Assembly: GCA_023423995.1 (NCBI GenBank)
Contig: JAFAEL010000026.1
Coordinates: 1 to 51,268 of the forward strand
Length of the DNA stretch: 51,268 nucleotides
Direction of reading: 5' to 3'
Origin: Pseudomonadota bacterium
Lineage (GTDB): Bacteria > Pseudomonadota > Alphaproteobacteria > Rhizobiales > Beijerinckiaceae
Shown here: piece by piece, positions 17,498 through 25,395 of the stretch
Numbering within the stretch: the first letter of the stretch is position 1
Layout of the letters: each line of letters begins with the position of its first letter
Position numbers and translations under genes: made by a program
The notes under the pieces: generated by a model
The model's database searches: none
What the model was told of the DNA's origin: nothing
What the model saw: only the letters and a program-made list of their open reading frames with translations

Positions 17498-18874
17498 ATG
17501 ATCGACCGGGTTCTCGGGGACATCGACACCGACCTCGACAATGCGCTGAGCCGGCTCTTCGACTGGCTGAAGATCCAGTCGATCTCGACCGATCCCGCCT
17601 ACAAGGGCGAGTGCCGCAAGGCCGCCGAGTGGGTGCGCGGCGAGCTCGAGGCGCTCGGCTTCAAGGCGCATCTGAGCGAGACCTCGCTCCATCCCGTGGT
17701 CGTGGGGCACAAGCCGAAGCCCGGCGCGCCGCATGTCCTCTTCTACGGCCACTACGACGTTCAGCCCGTCGACCCCCTGGAGCTCTGGGAGACGCCGCCC
17801 TTCGAGCCGCAACTCGCCGAGCTGGAGCCCGGCCGGAAGGTGATCCGGGCGCGCGGGGCCTGCGACGACAAGGGCCAGGTGATGACCTTCATCGAGGCCT
17901 GCCGCGCCTGGATCGCGACCGATGGGGAACTGCCCGTCGGCGTGACCGTGCTGATCGAGGGCGCGGAGGAGAACGGCTCGAAGGGCCTTCCCGAGTGGCT
18001 CGCGGCCAACAAGGACGAGCTCAAGGCCGATTTCGCCCTCGTCTGCGACACCGGCATGTGGGACCGCGACACGCCGTCGATCACCACGGCCCTGCGCGGC
18101 CTCGTCTATCGCGAGATCATCGTGAAGGCGGCCGACCGCGACCTGCATTCGGGCATGTTCGGCGGCGCGGCCCGCAACCCGATCCATGTCGTGTCGAAGA
18201 TCGTCGCCGACCTGCACGACGCCGACGGCCGGGTCACGCTGCCGGGCTTCTATGACGGCGTGCCGGAGACCCCGCCAGAGCTTCTCAAGCAATGGGAGGG
18301 GCTCGGCCTCACGGCGGAAACCTTCCTCGGCCAGGTCGGCCTGTCGGTCCCGGCCGGCGAGAAGGGCCGCATGGTGATCGAGCAGATCCAGTCGCGGCCG
18401 ACCTGCGACGCGAACGGCATCGTCGGCGGCTATACGGGCGAGGGCTCGAAGACCGTCATCGCCGCGCAGGCGAGCGCCAAGATCTCATTCCGGCTCGTCG
18501 GCGAGCAGGACCCGCAGAAGATCGCCGCTGCATTCGAGGCCTTCGTGCGCGAGCGCATCCCGGCCGATTGCAGCGTCGAGATCCTCGACCATTCGGCCGC
18601 CAAGGCCATCCAGTTGCCCTACGACATGCCCGCGCTCGTCAAGGCGAAGGCCGCGCTCGCGGCCGAGTGGGGCAAGGAGCCCGTCGCGATCGGGTCCGGC
18701 GGCTCGATCCCGATCGTCGGCGACTTCAAGCGGACGCTCGGGCTCGACACGCTCCTTGTCGGCTTCGGCCTCGACGACGATCGCGTGCATTCGCCGAACG
18801 AGAAGTACGACCTGTCGAGCTTCCACAAGGGCGCGCGGAGCTGGGCCCGCATCCTCGGGGCGCTCGCCTCCTGA
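17498..18874 (+). CDS. M20-family metallopeptidase (dipeptidase-like)
   Basis: A 458-residue protein with the M20 metal-binding motifs: YGHYDVQPVD, GACDDKGQ, EGAEENGS (general-base glutamate) and, in the lid/dimer domain, DLHSGMFGG; the C-terminal part has GSGGSIPIVGDF and FGLDDDRVHSPNEKYD. Proteins of this type are cytoplasmic dinuclear zinc di- or aminoacyl-peptidases of the CNDP-like group. The ATG at 17498 gives a start consistent with family length; the frame is open further upstream but without a good start. Substrate unknown. Confidence 0.85.
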   Translation: MIDRVLGDIDTDLDNALSRLFDWLKIQSISTDPAYKGECRKAAEWVRGELEALGFKAHLSETSLHPVVVGHKPKPGAPHVLFYGHYDVQPVDPLELWETPPFEPQLAELEPGRKVIRARGACDDKGQVMTFIEACRAWIATDGELPVGVTVLIEGAEENGSKGLPEWLAANKDELKADFALVCDTGMWDRDTPSITTALRGLVYREIIVKAADRDLHSGMFGGAARNPIHVVSKIVADLHDADGRVTLPGFYDGVPETPPELLKQWEGLGLTAETFLGQVGLSVPAGEKGRMVIEQIQSRPTCDANGIVGGYTGEGSKTVIAAQASAKISFRLVGEQDPQKIAAAFEAFVRERIPADCSVEILDHSAAKAIQLPYDMPALVKAKAALAAEWGKEPVAIGSGGSIPIVGDFKRTLGLDTLLVGFGLDDDRVHSPNEKYDLSSFHKGARSWARILGALAS

Positions 18875-18881
18875 CCCGCGC

Positions 18882-18925
18882 TTGAACCTTCGGCGATATG
18901 CACCTATCTTTCGTGCATATCGCCG
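18882..18925 (+). promoter_or_regulatory. Promoter with perfect palindromic operator for Xre/RES module
   Basis: TTGAAC (18882-18887), 17 bases, then TATCTT (18905-18910) is a good sigma-70-type promoter. A 13-base inverted repeat, CGGCGATATGCAC (18891-18903) and its exact complement (18913-18925), with a 9-base spacer, wraps the -10 box. Autorepression by the antitoxin or toxin-antitoxin complex is the expected use. The ATG follows nine bases after the right arm. Confidence 0.78.
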
Positions 18926-18934
18926 GAGCACGTC

Positions 18935-19357
18935 ATGGCGCGAGCGGCCCTCTACGCTCTCATCGAGGATTTCCCGAGCGACCGGGCCAATGATTGGCGC
19001 GGCGTCGTCGAAGCGACGCGGCGCGGGTTTCCGGTCCAGACCGTGGACCGGCTGGTCCAGACGGGGCGGCTCACGGCCGCCGAGATCGACCAGACCATCA
19101 TCCCCCGGAAGACGCTGAGCCATCGCCGGAAGATCGGCACGCTGACGGCCGAGCAATCCGACCGGCTCGCACGGGTGATGCGCGTCATTGCGGCCGCGGA
19201 GGAGACCTTCGGCACGGAAGCCAAGGCCGCGCGCTGGCTGCGCCGCCCGACCGAGGCGCTCGCCGGCGAGACCCCGCTCGCGCTTCTCGACACGAGCGAG
19301 GGCACGCGAGAGGTCGAGCGCCTCCTCAGCCGGATCGATCACGGCCTCGCCGCCTAG
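18935..19357 (+). CDS. Xre/MbcA/ParS-type antitoxin
   Basis: A 140-residue protein with an N-terminal helical DNA-binding part and the toxin-binding domain: IIPRKTLSHRRKIGTLTAEQSDRL followed by AEETFGTEAKAARWLRRPTEALAGETPLALLDTSEGTREVERLL (split here from a longer run), the DUF2384 signature of antitoxins that pair with RES toxins. The next gene, 10 bases downstream, encodes a RES domain, confirming the module. The upstream palindrome is a fitting target for its DNA-binding part. Confidence 0.85.
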   Translation: MARAALYALIEDFPSDRANDWRGVVEATRRGFPVQTVDRLVQTGRLTAAEIDQTIIPRKTLSHRRKIGTLTAEQSDRLARVMRVIAAAEETFGTEAKAARWLRRPTEALAGETPLALLDTSEGTREVERLLSRIDHGLAA

Positions 19358-19367
19358 TTTCACCTCG

Positions 19368-19796
19368 ATGAGGTCTTGGCGGATCTGCCGCGAGCCGTTC
19401 GCCGACCTCGGCGGAGAGGGCGCGCGGCTCAACGGGGGGCGCTGGAACCAGCATGGCCGCGCGCTCGTCTACACGGCCGACAACGCAGCCCTGGCCGCGC
19501 TCGAGGTCAGGGTGCATCTCGACCTGCCGGCTGACCTCCTGCCGGAAGATTACGTTCTCCTGGAGATCGACCTGGGAGACATCCCGGCCGAGCGCGTCGC
19601 GGACTTTCCCGCCGACCCTGCCGCCTTCGGGACGGCATGGATCGCGGAGGGGCGCACGGCCATCCTGGACGTGCCGTCCGCCATCATCCCGGAATGCCGG
19701 AACCTCCTGCTGAATCCGGCCCATCCTGAAGCCGGCCGCGCTCGGATCGTCTCGCGCCGGCCCTTCGGCTTCGACACGCGCCTCTGGCGAGCGTGA
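19368..19796 (+). CDS. RES-domain toxin (NAD+-degrading family)
   Basis: A 142-residue protein with GARLNGGRWNQHGRALVYTA, then LAALEVRVHLDLP and a VPSAIIPECRNLLLNP segment, giving the arginine, glutamate and serine for which RES domains are named. Characterised members (MbcT, Res) degrade or phosphorylyse NAD+ and stop growth until neutralised by the DUF2384 antitoxin encoded just upstream. Length and motifs look complete. Start at 19368 gives MRSWRICREPF, the usual RES opening. Confidence 0.87.
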   Translation: MRSWRICREPFADLGGEGARLNGGRWNQHGRALVYTADNAALAALEVRVHLDLPADLLPEDYVLLEIDLGDIPAERVADFPADPAAFGTAWIAEGRTAILDVPSAIIPECRNLLLNPAHPEAGRARIVSRRPFGFDTRLWRA

Positions 19797-19827
19797 CGGC
19801 AGGCGCGGTCTGGGCTAGCCTGCCTCA

Positions 19828-20163
19828 ATGCGCCTCGCGATCGCTTCGCTCCTCTTTGCCGCGTCGTGCGCCGCTCCAGGCCACGCCGCCGAGCCCTGGG
19901 CCGTGCCCGAGGTGGCGCGGGCCTGCCCGCAGCATGGGCCCGGCTTCGTCCAGCTGCCCGGCAGCACGACCTGCGTTCGCCTCGGCGGAAGGGTGCGGGC
20001 GGAGACGACGGTCGGTGCGCCGCGGCGGGTCTCGCGCGAGCAGATATCCGGCTTCGGGACGAGCGCCCGCGTTTCCATCGATGCGCGGACGGATACGGCC
20101 TACGGACCGGTGCGGGCCTATATGAGCGTGAGGGCCGGAAACGGGACGGCGCGGCGTGACTGA
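19828..20163 (+). CDS. Mini porin-like secreted protein, copy 1
   Basis: A 111-residue protein with a Sec signal peptide (MRLAIASLLFAASCAAPGHAA) and a mature part containing ACPQHGPGFVQLPGSTTCVR and LGGRVRAETTVGA. This resembles only the first strand region of alphaproteobacterial porins (CxxxGxGFxxxPGTxTCxxxGGxVR), whose full length is about 350 residues or more. The two cysteines are conserved in the next gene too. It ends after about 90 mature residues, so it cannot form a barrel alone. It overlaps the start of its paralogue, so the two are co-translated. Function unknown. Confidence 0.65.
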   Translation: MRLAIASLLFAASCAAPGHAAEPWAVPEVARACPQHGPGFVQLPGSTTCVRLGGRVRAETTVGAPRRVSREQISGFGTSARVSIDARTDTAYGPVRAYMSVRAGNGTARRD

Positions 20164-20530
20164 CCACCGGGATCGTTCCACCCTCCTCCGGGCCGGCGGG
20201 GCGGTGCTCGCCGCAGCCCTGCTCTCCACGGCGGAACGCGCCGATGCCTTCGAGCCCTGGGTGGTCCCGGAGGTCGCCCGGACGTGCCCCCATTACGGGC
20301 CGGGCTATGTCGAGGTGCCGGGCAGCCGGACCTGCGTCCGCATCAGCGGACGGGTCGTGACCGACTATACGGTGGGCGCGAAGAACGCGCCCGAGCGTCG
20401 GGTCGATCTGCCGAAGGGGTTCGGGACCGGTGCCCGGGTCACGGTCGAATCCCGGACCGAGACCGATATCGGGCCTCTCCACCTGATCTACCGCATGGAT
20501 GCGGGGCGGAGCCGCATCTCGGGCCGCTGA
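20156..20530 (+). CDS. Mini porin-like secreted protein, copy 2
   Basis: A 124-residue paralogue of the preceding protein, beginning at a GTG that overlaps its stop. It has an arginine-containing signal region (RSTLLRAGGAVLAAALLSTA) and the same pattern EPWVVPEVARTCPHYGPGY, VPGSRTCVRISGRVVTDYTVGA, then a central GFGTGARVTVESRTETDIG that matches GFGTSARVSIDARTDTAYG in copy 1. The pair arose by tandem duplication but has diverged well beyond recent copying. Whether they are outer-membrane-associated or periplasmic is unclear. Confidence 0.65.
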   Translation: MTDHRDRSTLLRAGGAVLAAALLSTAERADAFEPWVVPEVARTCPHYGPGYVEVPGSRTCVRISGRVVTDYTVGAKNAPERRVDLPKGFGTGARVTVESRTETDIGPLHLIYRMDAGRSRISGR

Positions 20531-20639
20531 CGCATTCCGCCGGCCATTGGGGACGCATCACGAAGTTTCATCCTCCCGGCATTGACGGGGGAGGGCGCCG
20601 GGCGCTGGTAGGCGGCCAAAACAGCGGAGCACCTCCACC

Positions 20640-21503
20640 ATGACTTCCGAGACCTGGACCTTCGTCGACGGACGCTGGGTCGACGGCAATCCCGGCCTGA
20701 CGGGCCCGCGTTCGCACGCCTTCTGGCTCGGCTCCTCGGTCTTCGATGGCGCGCGCTTCTTCGAGGGCGTCATGCCCGACATGAAGCTCCACGCGGAACG
20801 GCTGAACCGCTCGGCGGTGGCGCTCGGGCTCAAGCCCTTCGTGGCGCCCGACGAGGTGGTCGTGCTGACGCGCGAGGGCGCCAAGAAGTTCGGCGCCGAT
20901 CCGCAGCTCTATGTGCGGCCGATGTACTGGGCGGAGGGCGACGGCCCCGGCGCGATCCTCCCTGACCCCGAGACGACGCGCTTCTGCCTCTGCCTCTATG
21001 TGGAGCCGCTGCCACCCGCGAGCGCCGGGATGAGCGTCACCCTCTCGCCGTTCCGCCGGCCGACTCTCGAGACGATGCCGACGGATTCTAAGGCGGGCTG
21101 CCTCTACCCGAACAATGCGCGGGCGCTGCGGGACGCGAAGAGCCGCGGCTTCGACAACGCACTCGTGCGCGACATGCTCGGCAACGTGGCCGAGACGACC
21201 ACCTCCAACGTCTTCATGGTCAAGGACGGGGTGGTGATGACCCCGATGACGAACGGAACCTTCCTGAACGGCATCACGCGCCAGCGCATGATCAAGCTCC
21301 TGCGGCAGGCCGGGATGGAGGTTGTCGAGACCACGCTCCGCTACGAGGACTTCCAGGCTGCCGACGAGATCTTCACGAGCGGGAACTTCGCCAAGACGAC
21401 GCCCGTGATCCGGATCGACGACCGGAACCTGCAGCCCGGCCCGGTCGCCCGCAAGGCGCGCGAGCTCTACTGGGCCTTCGCCCACGACGGCGCATCGGCC
21501 TGA
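20640..21503 (+). CDS. Class IV aminotransferase, branched-chain type
   Basis: A 287-residue PLP enzyme of the BCAT/D-alanine aminotransferase fold: GSSVFDGARFFEGVM, YVRPMYWAEG, the lysine region TDSKAGCLYPNNARAL, GNVAETTTSNVFMVKDG and FLNGITRQRMIKLL. These place it in the branched-chain amino acid transaminase group that interconverts Leu, Ile, Val and their 2-oxo acids. Such paralogues often occur beside a main ilvE, so the exact substrate is uncertain. A degenerate C/G palindrome (about 20572-20594) precedes it. It converges on murJ with three bases between stops. Confidence 0.8.
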   Translation: MTSETWTFVDGRWVDGNPGLTGPRSHAFWLGSSVFDGARFFEGVMPDMKLHAERLNRSAVALGLKPFVAPDEVVVLTREGAKKFGADPQLYVRPMYWAEGDGPGAILPDPETTRFCLCLYVEPLPPASAGMSVTLSPFRRPTLETMPTDSKAGCLYPNNARALRDAKSRGFDNALVRDMLGNVAETTTSNVFMVKDGVVMTPMTNGTFLNGITRQRMIKLLRQAGMEVVETTLRYEDFQAADEIFTSGNFAKTTPVIRIDDRNLQPGPVARKARELYWAFAHDGASA

Positions 21504-21506
21504 GCG

Positions 21507-23027
21507 TCAGGCGCGCCGCAGCCGCACGCCGAGGAGCCTGAGGCAGAGGGCCAGGACGGCCCCGTAGAGGACGAGGCCCGCGAGGCCCAGCCCCGCAAGG
21601 GTGGCGAGATCGCGCAGCCAGCCGAGCGGCGCGAGCGCCGCCGCGAGCGGCGCCCGGCCGAAGATCGCAAGCGCGGCCAGGACGACGCAGCCGACCGTGA
21701 TGGCGGCGAGCGTCTTCATGAGGGCAGGCGAGGGGGCCGCGAGGTCCCGGCGGACGGCGAGGAACCAGAGCAGGCCGACATTGATCCAGGCCCCGACGGA
21801 GGTCGCGAGCGCGAGGCCCGCGACACCGAACGGGCCGATCAGGACGAACTTGAGCGCGATGTTGACCCCGTAGCCCGCGAGCGAGGCCCAGAGCGGCGTC
21901 ATGGTGTCCCCGCGCGAATAGAAGCTCGCCGTGGCGGAGCGGACGATGACGGCCGCCGGCAGCCCGACCGCGTAGGCGGCGAGCACGTCGCCCGCCCGGG
22001 CGGCCGCGGCCGCATCGAAGGCGCCGCGCTGGAACAGGGCCGTCATGATAAGGTCGGGCAGGACCAGGAACGCGACGGCGCAGGGGGCGGCGAGCGCCAG
22101 CGTGAAGCCGACCGCGCGGTTTTGCGCGGCGTGCGCACCGGAGGTGTTGCCTGCCGCGATCAGGCGACTCATGGTCGGCAGCAGCACGGTCCCGGCCGCG
22201 ATCCCGACGACGCCGAGCGGCAGCTGGTAGAGGCGGTCGGCATAATACAGCGATGACAGTGCGCCGGTCGGCAGGAACGAGCCGATGATGGTGTCGGCGA
22301 ACATCGCGATCTGGATCCCGGCGGAGCCGATCACTGCCGGGCCGAGCCGTTTGAAGAAGCCGCCCATCTCGGGGTCGCGCAGCTTCCTCGTCAGCCGTGG
22401 CGCGATGCCGGCCCGGCTGGCGTTCCACCAGACGAGGCCAAGCTGGAGGACGCCCGAGATGAGGACGCCGGCTGCTGCTGCGTGCGCGGCCGTCGGGAAC
22501 AGATAGGCAGCCGCGAGCGTCGCGATCATCGACAGGTTGAGCAGGATCGGCGCGGCAGCCGCTGCCCAGAAGCGGTCGCGGGCGTTCAGCACGGCCGAGA
22601 TCACGGTCACGAGGGTGATGAGCAGCAGATACGGGAACGTGATCCGCGTCAGCTCCACGGCCAGCTGGAACACGTCCGGCTTCAGGCCCGGAGCGAGCAC
22701 CGACACGAAGGCCGGCATCGCGAGCAGCGCCGCGACCAGCAGCACCGCCTGGACGATGAGCATCAGCGTGAAGATGCGGCTGGCGAAGGCCGCCGCCCGG
22801 CTCGCACCCTCGGTCTCGTAGACCCGCCCGTAGGTCGGCACGAAGGCGGCGTTGAAGGCGCCCTCGCCGAAGATCGCCCGGAAGTGATTGGGCAGCTTGA
22901 AGGCGACCACGAAGGCGTCCGCGATCGGCCCGGCCCCCATGATGGCGGCCATGACCACGTCGCGGACGAAGCCGGTGGCGCGGGAGACGAGCGTCCAGCC
23001 GCCGACCGACAGGATCTTCTTCAGCAT
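21507..23027 (-). CDS. murJ: Lipid II flippase MurJ
   Basis: A 506-residue polytopic inner-membrane protein beginning MLKKILSVGGWTLVSRATGF with VRDVVMAAIMGAGPIADAFVVAF, PNHFRAIFGEGAFNAAFVP and DRLYQLPLGVVGIAAGTVLLP (read in parts), the canonical MurJ/MviN sequence with the periplasm-facing arginines and about 14 helices. MurJ flips lipid II for peptidoglycan synthesis and is essential in most Gram-negative bacteria. The length and ends look complete. Confidence 0.93.
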   Translation of the reverse strand: MLKKILSVGGWTLVSRATGFVRDVVMAAIMGAGPIADAFVVAFKLPNHFRAIFGEGAFNAAFVPTYGRVYETEGASRAAAFASRIFTLMLIVQAVLLVAALLAMPAFVSVLAPGLKPDVFQLAVELTRITFPYLLLITLVTVISAVLNARDRFWAAAAAPILLNLSMIATLAAAYLFPTAAHAAAAGVLISGVLQLGLVWWNASRAGIAPRLTRKLRDPEMGGFFKRLGPAVIGSAGIQIAMFADTIIGSFLPTGALSSLYYADRLYQLPLGVVGIAAGTVLLPTMSRLIAAGNTSGAHAAQNRAVGFTLALAAPCAVAFLVLPDLIMTALFQRGAFDAAAAARAGDVLAAYAVGLPAAVIVRSATASFYSRGDTMTPLWASLAGYGVNIALKFVLIGPFGVAGLALATSVGAWINVGLLWFLAVRRDLAAPSPALMKTLAAITVGCVVLAALAIFGRAPLAAALAPLGWLRDLATLAGLGLAGLVLYGAVLALCLRLLGVRLRRA

Positions 23028-23142
23028 CGGGCCGCGGTGGGTGAGCCGCGCCCCGCTGTCAAGCGGGACGGGAGCCGGTCTTTCGGGGAACCAGCCTCCA
23101 GGCTCCCTGTTTGAAGCAGGCTATGCAGATGCGGGATCTCCC

Positions 23143-23940
23143 TTGATTGCTCAGGACGCTGTCTCGGCGGAGCCCGCTTTCGAACCGAAAGCCTCGCCGA
23201 CCCTGAAGAACCCGGAGGCCGAGGCCTTCTACGTGGAGGCGATCCGCGAGCTGGCCGATCTCGGCATCCCCTATCTGCTCGCCGGGACCTACGCGGTCAG
23301 CGCCTATACGGGCATCACGCGCGAGACGAAGGACCTCGACGTCTTCTGCAAGGCGGGCGACTACCCGCGCATCCTCGCGCACTTCAAGGACAGGGGCTAC
23401 GCGGTCGAGATCGAGGACGAGCGCTGGCTCGGCAAGGTCTTCAAGGGCCGCCACTTCTTCGACGTGATCTTCGCCTCGTCCAACGGCACCATGCCGGTCG
23501 GCGATGCGTGGCTGGAACATGCCCGCACGATCGAGATCTTCGGCTCGCAGGTCCGCATCATCGGGCCGACCGAACTCATCTGGTCGAAATGCTTCATCCA
23601 GCTCCGCCACCGCTACGACGGCGCCGACATCGCCCATGTGATCCTACGTGCGCACGACCAGATCGATTGGCAGAGGCTCCTCGGCTACATGGAGCTTCAC
23701 TGGGAAGTCCTGCTCGTCCACCTGCTCAATTTCCGGTGGATCTATCCTGCGGAGCGCGATCGCATCCCGGCCTGGCTGATGGACGAACTGCTCGAGCGCC
23801 TGGAGAAGCAGCGCCAACTCCCGACGCCCCAAATGAAGGTCTGCCGCGGCCGGATGTATTCGCGCGTCGATTACGAGATCGACGTGAAGGAATGGGGCTA
23901 TGCCGATGTCGGCGGGGAGGGGGAGTGGCGCAATGACTGA
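23143..23940 (+). CDS. Nucleotidyltransferase-fold protein
   Basis: A 265-residue protein (from a TTG start, the best in-frame choice; an open frame continues upstream over murJ without a plausible start). LLAGTYAVSAYTGITRETKDLDVF carries, in two parts, the polymerase-beta-type pattern with the DxD acids, and FFDVIFASSNG supplies a third aspartate. The region WSKCFIQLRHRYDGADIAH follows. This resembles minimal or AbiEii-like nucleotidyltransferases. It is 23 bases upstream of a metallophosphoesterase gene, and the two are likely coupled. Substrate unknown; start position is uncertain. Confidence 0.7.
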   Translation: MIAQDAVSAEPAFEPKASPTLKNPEAEAFYVEAIRELADLGIPYLLAGTYAVSAYTGITRETKDLDVFCKAGDYPRILAHFKDRGYAVEIEDERWLGKVFKGRHFFDVIFASSNGTMPVGDAWLEHARTIEIFGSQVRIIGPTELIWSKCFIQLRHRYDGADIAHVILRAHDQIDWQRLLGYMELHWEVLLVHLLNFRWIYPAERDRIPAWLMDELLERLEKQRQLPTPQMKVCRGRMYSRVDYEIDVKEWGYADVGGEGEWRND

Positions 23941-23963
23941 CGCTGGTCCGGCGGGGGCGCGCA

Positions 23964-24686
23964 ATGGCTGAGGACGCGCAACCCCTGAAGGTCGCGGCGA
24001 TCGGCGACCTCCACGTCAAGACGGACGGCACGGCGAGCTACAAGGCGGTGTTCGGCGAGATCTCGCGCGAGGCCGACGTCCTCGTCATCGCGGGCGACCT
24101 GACCGACCTCGGCAAGCCCGCCGAGGCGGAACTCCTGGCGGAGGACCTGCGGGCCTGCACGATCCCGGTCGTCGCCGTCCTCGGCAACCATGACTACGAA
24201 TGTGGGTGCGTCGAGGAGGTCAGCCGCATCCTGCAGCAGGCGGGCGTCCGGCTCCTCGACGGGCAATGGACGGAAGTCGGCGGCGTCGGGTTCGTCGGCG
24301 TGAAAGGGTTTGCCGGCGGGTTCGGCCGCGCCATGCTCGGCTCCTTCGGCGAGCCGGCCATCAAGGCGATGGTGGCCGAGAGCGTCAGCGAGGCGATGCG
24401 GCTCGAGAACGCCATGCGGCAGGTGAAGACCGAGCGCGCGATGGTCGTGCTGCATTACGCGCCGATCGTGGAGACGATCGCCGGAGAGCCGCTCGAGATA
24501 TTCCCTTTCCTCGGGTCCTCGCGACTCGCCGAGACGATCGACCGCTTCCCCGTGAAGGCGGTCGTGCACGGCCACGCCCATCGCGGCGCCTACGAAGGCA
24601 AGACGCCCGGCGGCATCCCGGTCTACAACGTCGCCCAGCAGATCCCGAAGCCGAACGGCTGCCCCTACGCGCTGCTGACCCTCTGA
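23964..24686 (+). CDS. Calcineurin-like metallophosphoesterase
   Basis: A 240-residue protein with the five metallophosphoesterase motifs: AAIGDLHVK, IAGDLTDLG, LGNHDYECG, LHYAPI and HGHAHRG. These bind two metal ions and hydrolyse phosphoester bonds. Neither a signal peptide nor extra domains are present, so it acts in the cytoplasm. Its position directly after a nucleotidyltransferase suggests that the pair adds and removes a nucleotide or phosphate group on a shared target; this is inference. Confidence 0.82.
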   Translation: MAEDAQPLKVAAIGDLHVKTDGTASYKAVFGEISREADVLVIAGDLTDLGKPAEAELLAEDLRACTIPVVAVLGNHDYECGCVEEVSRILQQAGVRLLDGQWTEVGGVGFVGVKGFAGGFGRAMLGSFGEPAIKAMVAESVSEAMRLENAMRQVKTERAMVVLHYAPIVETIAGEPLEIFPFLGSSRLAETIDRFPVKAVVHGHAHRGAYEGKTPGGIPVYNVAQQIPKPNGCPYALLTL

Positions 24687-24695
24687 GCGGAAGGC

Positions 24696-25355
24696 TCAGC
24701 GCTTCTCGGACGCGATGCCGATATAGGAGTTGTCGAAGCGGTTCTCGGCAATCGCCGCGAGGGCTTTCGCCTCGCGCTCCTCCTGCGCTTGGACGCGGGA
24801 GAGAAGCTCCTCCGCGGCTTCCGGCGGAAAGGCGATCACGCCGTCCTCGTCGCCGATGATCATGTCGCCCGGCATGACCACCATGCCGTCGATCGCGACC
24901 GGGACGTTGATCTCCCCGGGGCCGAACTTGTACGGCCCGCGATGCGTCACGCCGCGGGCGAAGCACGGGAACCCGGCGCTGACGAAGGCGCCGACATCGC
25001 GCACGGCGCCGTCCACGACGAAACCCGCGACGCCCTGCATCTTCGCCCGCTGCAGCATGATCTCACCGACGAGCGCCTGGTTGAGGTCGCCGCCGCCATC
25101 GACGACCAGAACGTCCCCTTCCCGCAGCAGATCGTAGGCCTTGTGCAGCGCGTAGTTGTCGCCGGGCCGCGTCTTCACAGTCACGGCCGTGCCGAGCAGC
25201 CGCCCAGACCCGTGGATCGGGCGAAGGCTGCGCGTCCCGTGCAGGCGGTTCATGTTGTCCGACACGACCGCGACGGCGACGTCCCGGAATGCCGCGATTA
25301 TGCCGGCAGGCACCTGCGGCGCGCAGGGGTTCGAACGGTGACCTGGAAGCTGCAT
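24696..25355 (-). CDS. RraA-family protein (aldolase-like)
   Basis: A 219-residue protein of the RraA/4-hydroxy-4-methyl-2-oxoglutarate aldolase family: VSDNMNRLHG, LLGTAVTVKTRPGDN, DGGGDLNQALVGEIML, GFVVDGAVRDV, and VMPGDMIIGDEDGVIAFP with the divalent-metal aspartate. Family members are either class II aldolases or regulators of RNase E; the former fits better here because the next genes encode a carboxylate-binding protein and a cupin. Ends convergent with the metallophosphoesterase gene. Confidence 0.78.
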   Translation of the reverse strand: MQLPGHRSNPCAPQVPAGIIAAFRDVAVAVVSDNMNRLHGTRSLRPIHGSGRLLGTAVTVKTRPGDNYALHKAYDLLREGDVLVVDGGGDLNQALVGEIMLQRAKMQGVAGFVVDGAVRDVGAFVSAGFPCFARGVTHRGPYKFGPGEINVPVAIDGMVVMPGDMIIGDEDGVIAFPPEAAEELLSRVQAQEEREAKALAAIAENRFDNSYIGIASEKR

Positions 25356-25395
25356 GCGGGTCGGGCTCTCGGGGTTGGGGGCGCGTTCCCGCGCG

